A stretch of 20,409 nt of DNA. Origin: an uncultured Eubacteriales bacterium. Its GTDB lineage: Bacteria > Bacillota > Clostridia > Christensenellales > UBA1242. The notes under the pieces were generated by a model that saw only the letters and a list, made by a program, of their open reading frames with translations, did not search any database and had not been told where the DNA came from. Below, piece after piece: positions 14,910-20,409 of the stretch. Location of the stretch: positions 1 through 20,409 of the forward strand of contig CARTDZ010000021.1 in NCBI GenBank assembly GCA_949067325.1, read 5' to 3'. The position numbers and the translations under genes were made by a program. How positions within the stretch are numbered: the first letter of the stretch is position 1; each line of letters starts with the position of its first letter.

Positions 14910-14938
14910 TTGTAAAAAATTTGCAAGTATGATATATT
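14910..14938 (+). promoter_or_regulatory. Promoter of mscL
   Basis: TTGTAA (14910-14915) and TATATT (14933-14938) with a 17-base spacer precede AGGAGG and the ATG at 14969. Confidence 0.65.
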
Positions 14939-14968
14939 GTTACTGAAAAAGTTTTAGGAGGAATTTTT

Positions 14969-15556
14969 ATGAAGAAGTTTTTTAGTGATTTTAAAAAATT
15001 TATTTCACGCGGCAACATTGTTGATATGGCTGTCGGTGTTATCATTGGTACTGCTTTTTCGGCTATTGTAACGGCTCTGACAAACAAAATAATCATGCCT
15101 TTTATCAATCTTTTGCTTTCTATTGGCGGTGAAAATGGCCTCGAAGCCGCAGTGACTGTACTTAAACCAGCCTATGTTGACGGTGCACTTGATCTTGCAA
15201 ACAGTATTTATATTGATTGGGGCGCATTCATCACAGCAATCATAAATTTCTTTTTGATTGCACTTGTTCTCTTCCTCATCTTAAAAGCAATGATGGCGAC
15301 AAAAGGCATTTCAAACAAAATTATCAAAGAATACCCTACCCGAGCTGAACGCAAAGAGCTTAAAGCTATGGGCATTGTTACTAAAGAACGCAAAGTGCTT
15401 ATCGAAGCCACCAAAAAACTTCGCGAAAGCAAAATTCCAGCACCTGCACCAAAAGCCCCTACTACTGAAGAACTTCTCGCCCAAATTTTGACAGAACTTA
15501 AAAAAAGCAATGAAAATAATTTTTCAATGACAGAAGAAACTACTAAGGAAGCTTAA
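14969..15556 (+). CDS. mscL: Large-conductance mechanosensitive channel MscL, long form
   Basis: Forms a pentameric pore that opens under membrane tension and releases solutes in osmotic downshock. Residues 12-46 (ISRGNIVDMAVGVIIGTAFS and on to IIMPF) match the N-terminal helix and first span, the most conserved part of the family. Loop 50-80 and second span 84-110 follow. Most MscL proteins are about 130-150 residues; this one has 195. The extra length is a basic segment (about 112-155, TKGISNKIIKEYPTRAERKE at its start) between the second span and the usual Pro/Ala linker and C-terminal helix bundle (PAPAPKAPTTEELLAQILTELKK), plus a short acidic tail. AGGAGG precedes the ATG by seven bases. 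Confidence 0.93.
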   Translation: MKKFFSDFKKFISRGNIVDMAVGVIIGTAFSAIVTALTNKIIMPFINLLLSIGGENGLEAAVTVLKPAYVDGALDLANSIYIDWGAFITAIINFFLIALVLFLILKAMMATKGISNKIIKEYPTRAERKELKAMGIVTKERKVLIEATKKLRESKIPAPAPKAPTTEELLAQILTELKKSNENNFSMTEETTKEA

Positions 15557-15568
15557 TTTTAAAACAAA

Positions 15569-15631
15569 TTTTAGTTAAAAATATTTTGCGGCGGAGGAAA
15601 ACAATCCTCCCCGTAAAAATATAAACTAAAA
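15569..15631 (+). terminator. Long interrupted hairpin after mscL
   Basis: Nested arms TTTTAGTT/AACTAAAA (15569-15576 and 15624-15631), ATATTTT/AAAATAT (15581-15587 and 15616-15622) and GGAGGA/TCCTCC (15593-15598 and 15605-15610) make one 63-base hairpin. There is no T-run, so it may be a weak terminator or an mRNA 3'-end stabiliser. A second small hairpin, TTTTAAGA/TCTTAAAA, lies at 15651-15670. Confidence 0.6.
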
Positions 15632-15676
15632 AACAGACACAACCCACTCCTTTTAAGAAAGGTCTTAAAATATTAT

Positions 15677-15714
15677 GCTACTGTGGCTCAGGGGTAGAGC
15701 ACCACCTTGGTAAG
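15677..15714 (+). pseudogene. tRNA-Thr(GGT) 5' half, copy A
   Basis: Bases correspond to the acceptor 5' strand (GCTACTG), D-arm (GCTC...GAGC) and anticodon loop of a tRNA-Thr with GGT. The match ends right after CCTTGGTAAG, and no 3' half follows. The next 150 bases are AT-rich and hold a tandem repeat of AGTGTAAAA (15809-15817 and 15820-15828). It reads as a junction left by an integrase that cuts in the anticodon loop. Confidence 0.8.
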
Positions 15715-15866
15715 TATATACTATACCAACCCTCTACTGCTCAAATATATATTATTTATAATATATAAAGGCTATTTTTGAGTTCACTTTATACTCGCAA
15801 AAATCAAAAGTGTAAAAAAAGTGTAAAAACTGATATAAAATTTAATACTGGGGTCAAACCCCTTAT

Positions 15867-15905
15867 GCTAATGTAGCACAGTCGGTAGTGCACCGCCTTG
15901 GTAAG
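15867..15905 (+). pseudogene. tRNA-Thr(GGT) 5' half, copy B
   Basis: Acceptor strand GCTAATG, D-stem GCAC...GTGC and anticodon loop, ending at the same base after CCTTGGTAAG as copy A. Sixty bases of AT-rich sequence without a 3' half separate it from the intact tRNA. It differs from copy A and from the intact gene by paired changes in the D-stem, so it derives from a different functional tRNA-Thr gene and is not a decayed copy of either. Confidence 0.8.
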
Positions 15906-15966
15906 ATAAAAAGGCTCAAAATTCCCCCTCACAAAATATAATAAAATTTCATCCAAAATCACGTAT

Positions 15967-16042
15967 GCTTACGTGGCGCAGCAGGTAGCGCACAGCCTTG
16001 GTAAGGCTGAGGTCACGAGTTCGAATCTCGTCGTAAGCTCCA
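15967..16042 (+). tRNA. tRNA-Thr (anticodon GGT)
   Basis: Full cloverleaf. The acceptor GCTTACG pairs with CGTAAGC, and the D-stem is GCGC/GCGC. The anticodon stem CAGCC/GGCTG has loop TTGGTAA with anticodon GGT, reading ACC and ACU. The T-stem CGAGT/ATCTCG is closed normally around TTCGA. Discriminator T and an encoded CCA (16040-16042) complete it. It is intact and should function. The mobile element starts directly after it, as expected if it is the attachment site. Confidence 0.95.
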
Positions 16043-16130
16043 TAAGAAGTGCCTAAAACCATTTATTTAAGGCACTTTTATTATTTTTATATAACAATAT
16101 AAAATCACCCCAAAAACATTAGGTACAAAA

Positions 16131-16266
16131 TTGACACCATTTGGGTGCAGAAAAATCACAAAAAAAAGACCGATTTTCAAAGCAAGTTTCCACTCACTTC
16201 AAAAATCGGTCCAAAACTGCCAAAATCTCCCCAAAACTGCCCTATTAGGTGTCAAAAGGTGTCAAA
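16131..16266. repeat. Candidate integrase arm-site repeats at the element end
   Basis: AGGTGTCAAA occurs twice in direct tandem (16247-16256 and 16257-16266), and the inverted form TTGACACC lies at 16131-16138. CCAAAACTGCC is also repeated (16211-16221 and 16231-16241). Short repeats beside a tRNA attachment site and near a tyrosine integrase gene are typical of integrase arm binding sites. The functional call is inference. Confidence 0.55.
16160..16211 (-). terminator. Terminator at the end of the element's minus-strand genes
   Basis: GACCGATTTT (16168-16177) pairs with AAAATCGGTC (16202-16211). On the minus strand the stem is followed by a T-run (16160-16167). It would stop transcription from the cargo gene before it reaches the tRNA. 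Confidence 0.75.
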
Positions 16267-17227
16267 TTAGTTTATCGGCATAAATTGCAAATAGTGTTTG
16301 AATTACACAATAATACAAATCTTCATTTCTCTCAATTTCATAATCACATTCAAATGGGTGAAGCCATTCTCCATTCATTTCCCTATTTATTATCAATGCA
16401 GCATTTCTTATCATTTCCATGACAATATAACAGCACTCACTTTCTGCACATTCCGTTATAAGCGACCAATAATAATCTAATGGACTAATTTTATGCATAT
16501 CTCTAAATTCTTCAAATGAATCTGGAACAACATAAGAATATAATATTTTATGTTTATCAAATATTGAAGAAGCACTCTTAGCTCTTTTATAATATTGCTC
16601 TTTGTCGTCAGAATTATTTAAATTAACGAAGTCGAGCAACCTTAACCATATATCATGTTCTCCAATTCGTGAGTAACCTTTATTATAAAAGTTATAATAA
16701 TCTTTATTGAAATAATTTTTTTGGCTTTCTTTATTTTCCAAATCTTGGGTTAAATTTCCATTAATTCGCATTTCACCCCAATCATAAAGCCCTCTATGAA
16801 AATATTTCGCACCATCGTAAAGAAATGTCTCGGTAAACAAATTTAATTTTTTACAATCTTCTTGAAATAATTTCAACAATTTATTAACGAATTCTTCTTT
16901 GTTGTACTGCTCCAAACTTAAATCTGTATAGTTTAATGTATTTAATATTACTTTTTGAAGTTCAATATCGCACCTATTAAATGCATTGTATATTTTTCTA
17001 TTATGTTGATAAAGTGGATTTAAAAAACCTGCAAACTGAGCAAGACTCAAAAACTTTTTTTCTGATATGTTGTCCTGTATAAATTCTCTTGCCTTACGCT
17101 CCAATTCCTTACTTTTTTCAGCCTTTTGTCTTTTACCTTCCAAATGGTAGATAACAAAAGATACAGCCACCGTTGCACCCAATGACAAAATGGATACTAC
17201 TAAAGAAACTATATTATACCAATCCAT
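16262..17227 (-). CDS. Membrane-anchored protein of unknown function, element cargo
   Basis: I do not recognise this 321-residue protein. Residues about 5-27 form one membrane span (IVSLVVSILSLGATVAVSFV), followed by a charged stretch (EGKRQKAEKSKELERKAREF). The remaining 270 residues are soluble, probably cytoplasmic, and rich in Tyr, Asn and Glu. No catalytic motif stands out; conserved-looking patches are LNYTDLSLEQY, YFHRGLYDWGEMRIN and PLDYYWSLITECAESECC. GGAG lies five bases before the ATG. It has its own consensus promoter and terminator and lies between the integrase and the element end, a common place for cargo genes such as phage-defence genes. That role is only suggested by position. 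Confidence 0.8.
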   Translation of the reverse strand: MDWYNIVSLVVSILSLGATVAVSFVIYHLEGKRQKAEKSKELERKAREFIQDNISEKKFLSLAQFAGFLNPLYQHNRKIYNAFNRCDIELQKVILNTLNYTDLSLEQYNKEEFVNKLLKLFQEDCKKLNLFTETFLYDGAKYFHRGLYDWGEMRINGNLTQDLENKESQKNYFNKDYYNFYNKGYSRIGEHDIWLRLLDFVNLNNSDDKEQYYKRAKSASSIFDKHKILYSYVVPDSFEEFRDMHKISPLDYYWSLITECAESECCYIVMEMIRNAALIINREMNGEWLHPFECDYEIERNEDLYYCVIQTLFAIYADKLI

Positions 17228-17252
17228 AGAAACTCCTATTTATTCTTAATAT

Positions 17253-17281
17253 ATTATAACAAATTTTATTGCTTATTTCAA
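17253..17281 (-). promoter_or_regulatory. Promoter of the cargo gene
   Basis: On the minus strand, TTGAAA (17276-17281) and TATAAT (17253-17258) with a 17-base spacer sit in the 66-base gap after the integrase stop codon. The cargo can be expressed without int. Confidence 0.8.
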
Positions 17282-17293
17282 CATATAAAGACA

Positions 17294-18685
17294 TTACATT
17301 TCAAAATCTTTTTGTCTCCGTTTTCTTTCCCTTCGCTCTCGCATAAGTTGCTCAAGCATATCATCAAACTCATCATCAGACATATCTGAAATCAGTTTTT
17401 GCTTTCTATCTTCTATTACTTCTCCCCTCTCTTTCTTCTCAAGTAAAAGTTGGTCTTCTTTTAATTTTTCATTGAATTTTTCTGTTGTTTGTCTCACATA
17501 TTCACTATCAACCGAATTGTAAACCGTGATTGTAGTTTTAACATCTCTATGCCCAAGCAACTGCTGAATAACCTTTGGGTTTTCATTCATCTCAAAAAGC
17601 ATATTTGAAAAAGTATGGCGAAGTCCATGAAAATGGATATTGTATTTATCTAACCCATTTCTTCTTTTAAAACGATCGAATATCATTCTGCACCCCGAAT
17701 ACGTTCTTACACTTCCATCATCATTTGCAAAAATAAAAGAGGTCGGTGCTGTTAAATCAGCTTTGACCTCTTTATTTGTTTTTTGTCTTAAGGCTTGCTT
17801 GTCTTTCCAGGTTTTCAAAGTCTCTACAACAATATCCGCAATAGGAATTTCTCGCACACTACAAGTGGTTTTTGTGTCCCCTATAACTGTCACCCTATTC
17901 AAAATATTGCCATCACTATCAAACTTTGGTATTGTTGTAATGGTCCTCTCAACTTTAAGGGTCTTGTTCTCAAAGTCAACATTCTTCCACTTCAAGGCAC
18001 AAGCTTCGCCAATACGAAGCCCCGCAAACATAAGCACAATACAGATTGGCTTTATAAAATTACTTTCATCCTTATTTAATGCTTCCAAAAACTTTATTCT
18101 CACTTCTGGCGGCAAGGCTTTATACTTTTCACTTCTATCATAGACTTTGCGATCATGCACTCGAATTTTAACCTTTAAAGTTGGATTAACTATCACCCAT
18201 TTGTTATCAATTGCATACTCAAAAAATTGGCTTATCAAATGTTTATTCTTTTTAATTACATTATTGCTATACCCCTGATCAATTAAGTTGTTTATAACTT
18301 TTTGAATTACAAAAGTATCAATATCATACAATTTCATATTGCCAATCTGCGGCTCTATATGCAGCCTATAATTTATAATAATACCTTCGAATGTTCTTGG
18401 GCTTACTGCACTTTTCTTAAACACCAAAAGCCATTCAGACATAAGTTCTCCAAAAGTTTTATTCTCAATTAACTCATAACTATTGCTTTTTATTCTTCCA
18501 CTAATCTCTGACAACTTCTTTGCAACTTCAGTTTGACTTTTACCATATACTGTTTTTCTTTTGGGGTTACCTTTCTCATCAAAACCTATATTTACATAAC
18601 CCGCCCATCTTCCATCTGATCTTTGATATATTGAGCCCTCACCATTTGCCCGCCTTGTTTTACTTACAACCTTATTTTTAGCCAT
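17294..18685 (-). CDS. int: Tyrosine-type site-specific integrase
   Basis: Cuts and rejoins DNA at the attachment site to insert or excise the element. The 463 residues contain an N-terminal arm-binding region (about 12-60, GEGSIYQRSDGRWAGYVNIG and following), a core-binding SAM-like domain (about 75-165) and the catalytic domain (about 185-400). The active-site set is complete: R224 in AGLRIGEA, K272 in GDTKTT, H353-x-x-R356 in HGLRHTF, H379 in LLGHRD and Tyr 389 in TVYNSV. The charged C-terminal tail of about 60 residues is longer than usual. The ATG has GAGGTG upstream and overlaps the excisionase gene by eight bases, so the two are translated together. The orientation toward the tRNA-Thr fits use of that tRNA as the target. 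Confidence 0.95.
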   Translation of the reverse strand: MAKNKVVSKTRRANGEGSIYQRSDGRWAGYVNIGFDEKGNPKRKTVYGKSQTEVAKKLSEISGRIKSNSYELIENKTFGELMSEWLLVFKKSAVSPRTFEGIIINYRLHIEPQIGNMKLYDIDTFVIQKVINNLIDQGYSNNVIKKNKHLISQFFEYAIDNKWVIVNPTLKVKIRVHDRKVYDRSEKYKALPPEVRIKFLEALNKDESNFIKPICIVLMFAGLRIGEACALKWKNVDFENKTLKVERTITTIPKFDSDGNILNRVTVIGDTKTTCSVREIPIADIVVETLKTWKDKQALRQKTNKEVKADLTAPTSFIFANDDGSVRTYSGCRMIFDRFKRRNGLDKYNIHFHGLRHTFSNMLFEMNENPKVIQQLLGHRDVKTTITVYNSVDSEYVRQTTEKFNEKLKEDQLLLEKKERGEVIEDRKQKLISDMSDDEFDDMLEQLMRERRERKRRQKDFEM

Positions 18686-18938
18686 TTATCACCTCGACTG
18701 CATTGTTGTTCAAAGTAAGCCAAGTGACGAAATTAAGAACACTTACAACTTGTCTTTTGCCAACCTTAGTTGTAGGAAAATCTTTACTTCTCAAAAGGCT
18801 TCTCACATTATCTCTTCCAAGTCCTGTGATCTTCATAATATCTTCACAATCTAAAAAATCTTTGTCATATTTAGTTGAAATTCTATCCACTTCAGTTTGT
18901 ATTAAGTTGTTAATATTTAGTTGTTGATTGTTGTTCAT
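18678..18938 (-). CDS. xis: Excisionase-like small DNA-binding protein
   Basis: An 86-residue protein. Residues about 29-72 form an excisionase/MerR-like helix-turn-helix (CEDIMKITGLGRDNVRSLLR, then FPTTKVGKRQVVSV, the wing) as in HTH_17-type proteins. Such proteins bend the element end and steer the integrase toward excision. GAGGAG precedes the ATG by five bases, and the stop overlaps the int start. Upstream lies a 180-base structured leader with a terminator (18970-19086). The excisionase role follows from position and size; it could instead regulate transcription of int. Confidence 0.8.
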   Translation of the reverse strand: MNNNQQLNINNLIQTEVDRISTKYDKDFLDCEDIMKITGLGRDNVRSLLRSKDFPTTKVGKRQVVSVLNFVTWLTLNNNAVEVING

Positions 18939-18969
18939 ATTTGCTCCTCGTAGTTATATTTGAATTTAT

Positions 18970-19086
18970 AAAAAATCGGTTTCGGGTATCTCGAAAGCCG
19001 AAAGAACGACGAGAACATTTGGTGATTCTGCCAAAAGCCTTTATTTCAAGGCAATTGGCAGATTTTATAACACCAAAAGTTTCTCG
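18970..19086 (-). promoter_or_regulatory. Structured leader with terminator before xis-int
   Basis: Transcribed on the minus strand, the RNA forms a stacked long hairpin. Its pairs are CGAGAA/TTCTCG (19010-19015 and 19081-19086), TTTGGTG/CACCAAA (19018-19024 and 19071-19077), TCTGCCAA/TTGGCAGA (19027-19034 and 19055-19062) and GCCTT/AAGGC (19037-19041 and 19048-19052). A second hairpin, CGGTTTCG/CGAAAGCCG (18977-18984 and 18992-19000), is followed by six T (18970-18975), which is an intrinsic terminator. It lies between the relaxase stop and xis. Read-through at this terminator would set xis-int expression. An open frame from a TTG at 19128 runs through both hairpins into xis; whether it is translated is unknown. 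Confidence 0.75.
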
Positions 19087-19117
19087 CTTATCCTGTTTTC
19101 TTAAATATCTATAAAAA

Positions 19118-20311
19118 TCACATTTCAAAGTCTATAATTCCTTCTTCAACAAGTCTGCTAAACTTGGCTTCGTCAAGTCTTTGCATATATTCTTGAAAGG
19201 CGCTCATAACTTCATATTCAAATTGATTGGCAAGTCGCAAACAGTCATTAAGTTGCTTTGCCAATTTCTTCTTTTGCATAAGTTTTTCTCTGAGAACACT
19301 TGCATTAAGTTTTAATCTTTCGTTATCCATTTGTTTAATTTTGAAAGCAAAGTCAATCACAATATTCCCCAGTCTGCGATAGATGTCCTGCCTATATTTC
19401 TTCTCAAAAGAGAATGGCTGTTTACACCGATTTCGCTTGCAATAACTTTCAAATCTTTCATCTTTATGTTTTGCCAAATCAATAAAATCTTCATAGGCAA
19501 CCTTTGAGAATTTTGATTTGTTTATTAGATAATTCGTTATGCTGTCAATCTCTGATCGCAAACTTGACATGTTCTTGCTCGCATAAGCAAGACTACATTT
19601 CTTGGAAAACTTGCTTGCAAGTGAAAGTAATTGGTTATTCAGAATGAGCCCTATATTCTCGTTTAATTGCTCGTTCACATATTCTTGGATAAGTTGTCTA
19701 TTTCTTCTTTCTCGGGCTTTAAAATCTGTCGCAGCAAGCTCTAAATGTGCCTTAAATTCAAGTATTGCTGTTTTAGATAATTTGCCATTTGAAAACACTT
19801 TTTCTTCTTTGCCTGGTCGAAGCCTGATAGGAACTTTTTCAAAAAAGGATAAATGAATATGTCGATTATCGGTATTCTCATGAAGCCCAGCATACCAAAC
19901 CATATTATCTGGATTTAGACCTGCTCGTTTAAAAAACTTTGGCAGTTCACTTTTCACAAGTTCATATGCCTGCTCATATGAATTGCACCAACTCTTACCA
20001 AAGTTTTCTTCGAAGGTTATAAGTCCATCCCAAATCACTGATTTCGTTTCCCTTAACTCCTCTCGCAATTGCTTTTTATCCTTCTCTGATAAAAGTCCAT
20101 TTTGATTAAATATGCCAGATGATTTTTCTCTATTGTTTGCATATTCAATATAGTCTTTAAATTCTTCAATTCCTGTTTGAATATAGTTGATATAATCTTT
20201 CGATTTGTTGGAAGAATAATATTTTCTTTTCTCTTTGTAGAAATCACTTGAATTGTTTGGTCCATAAAAGTTTAAGAAAAAGTTGACATTAGGCGTTTGA
20301 TTATCTGCCAT
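19118..20311 (-). CDS. Mobilization relaxase, MobP/MobL type
   Basis: Nicks the origin of transfer and leads the strand into a recipient cell. The 397-residue protein has the three-histidine metal motif in HENTDNRHIHLSFFEK (H144, H151, H153), with an aromatic strand VWYAGLHEN before it, as in the MobP group (MobP3/MobL). The N-terminal region holds several tyrosines (Y31, Y32, Y40, Y43) that could include the catalytic one; I cannot say which. Residues 200-397 are charged and helical. I start at the ATG at 20311 with AGGAG upstream, rather than the ATG at 20323, which would overlap that site. It overlaps the end of the gene before it by nine bases. It is followed by the xis-int leader. Confidence 0.88.
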   Translation of the reverse strand: MADNQTPNVNFFLNFYGPNNSSDFYKEKRKYYSSNKSKDYINYIQTGIEEFKDYIEYANNREKSSGIFNQNGLLSEKDKKQLREELRETKSVIWDGLITFEENFGKSWCNSYEQAYELVKSELPKFFKRAGLNPDNMVWYAGLHENTDNRHIHLSFFEKVPIRLRPGKEEKVFSNGKLSKTAILEFKAHLELAATDFKARERRNRQLIQEYVNEQLNENIGLILNNQLLSLASKFSKKCSLAYASKNMSSLRSEIDSITNYLINKSKFSKVAYEDFIDLAKHKDERFESYCKRNRCKQPFSFEKKYRQDIYRRLGNIVIDFAFKIKQMDNERLKLNASVLREKLMQKKKLAKQLNDCLRLANQFEYEVMSAFQEYMQRLDEAKFSRLVEEGIIDFEM

Positions 20312-20389
20312 TCTTCTCCTCATATTCTTTATTCATGATCTTGATTTTCTCATAGTCAACATTGAAAAGACCTTCACTAATGTCCCCGC
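20301..20389 (-). CDS. 3' end of an unknown gene upstream of the relaxase (truncated)
   Basis: The last 28 codons of a minus-strand frame, reading about GDISEGLFNVDYEKIKIMNK then EYEEKNGR and TAA. The frame has a normal codon look, and its stop overlaps the relaxase start, as in tightly packed mobilization operons. It is cut off by the adapter sequence at the contig end. Too little remains for identification. Confidence 0.55.
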
Positions 20390-20409
20390 AGATCGGAAGA
20401 GCGTCGTGT
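20390..20409. other. Illumina TruSeq adapter sequence (artefact)
   Basis: AGATCGGAAGAGCGTCGTGT equals the first 20 bases of the reverse-complemented TruSeq universal adapter. It is not part of the genome and marks an assembly end that was not trimmed. Confidence 0.97.

Noticed and set aside
15850..15863. GGGGTCAAACCCC as a displaced tRNA T-arm
   Set aside because: The loop is five bases instead of seven, it lacks TTC, and no acceptor 3' strand follows.
18910..19128. 72-codon frame between relaxase and xis as a firm gene
   Set aside because: It starts at TTG and reads through strong hairpins; kept only as a possible leader frame in the findings.
1..20389. CRISPR array, insertion sequence or rRNA genes
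   Set aside because: No regularly spaced repeats, transposase, or rRNA-like sequence was seen on either strand.

Overview
This 20.4-kb window is AT-rich chromosomal DNA from a low-GC, Firmicutes-like bacterium, most likely an uncultured Clostridia-type gut organism. The basis is Shine-Dalgarno sites of the GGAGG type, sigma-A promoters of the TTGACA/TATAAT type, and the secG-rnr-smpB-ssrA gene order common in Firmicutes. Species cannot be named from the sequence. The last 20 bases (20390-20409) are an exact Illumina TruSeq adapter sequence, so the contig ends in library artefact.

Region 1 (1-3728) carries tyrS (tyrosyl-tRNA synthetase), a Fic-domain protein and five very small XRE-type DNA-binding proteins. 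Three of these are close paralogues in tandem. A 30-bp perfect palindrome with an extra half-site lies in the fic promoter region. Region 2 (3776-5584) is a two-gene operon: a NifU/IscU-like cysteine protein and a GGGtGRT-family protein. The 420-bp gap after it holds a terminator and a striking cloverleaf-shaped nest of palindromes (5720-5805). Then come ung, a very acidic membrane-anchored coiled-coil protein, tmRNA, smpB, rnr, secG and a small membrane protein (5861-11433). The tmRNA/SmpB/RNase R genes together serve ribosome rescue and decay of the defective mRNA.

Region 3 (11556-14275) is a metal-efflux operon. A CadC/SmtB-like ArsR repressor is translationally overlapped with a CPC-type P1B ATPase, and one operator palindrome fills the promoter spacer exactly. 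It is followed by a small basic coiled-coil protein and mscL with an enlarged C-terminal region.

Region 4 (15677-20389) is a tRNA-Thr integration hotspot and one end of an integrative mobilizable or conjugative element. Two tRNA-Thr 5' halves, each broken at the same point after the anticodon loop, precede one intact tRNA-Thr(GGT). After the tRNA come short direct and inverted repeats that look like integrase arm sites, an unknown membrane-anchored cargo protein, a tyrosine integrase, an excisionase-like protein, a structured leader with a terminator, a MobP/MobL-type relaxase, and the truncated end of one more gene.

The strongest unexplained signals are the cloverleaf element, the serial tRNA 5' halves with covarying D-stems, and the structured leader before xis-int.
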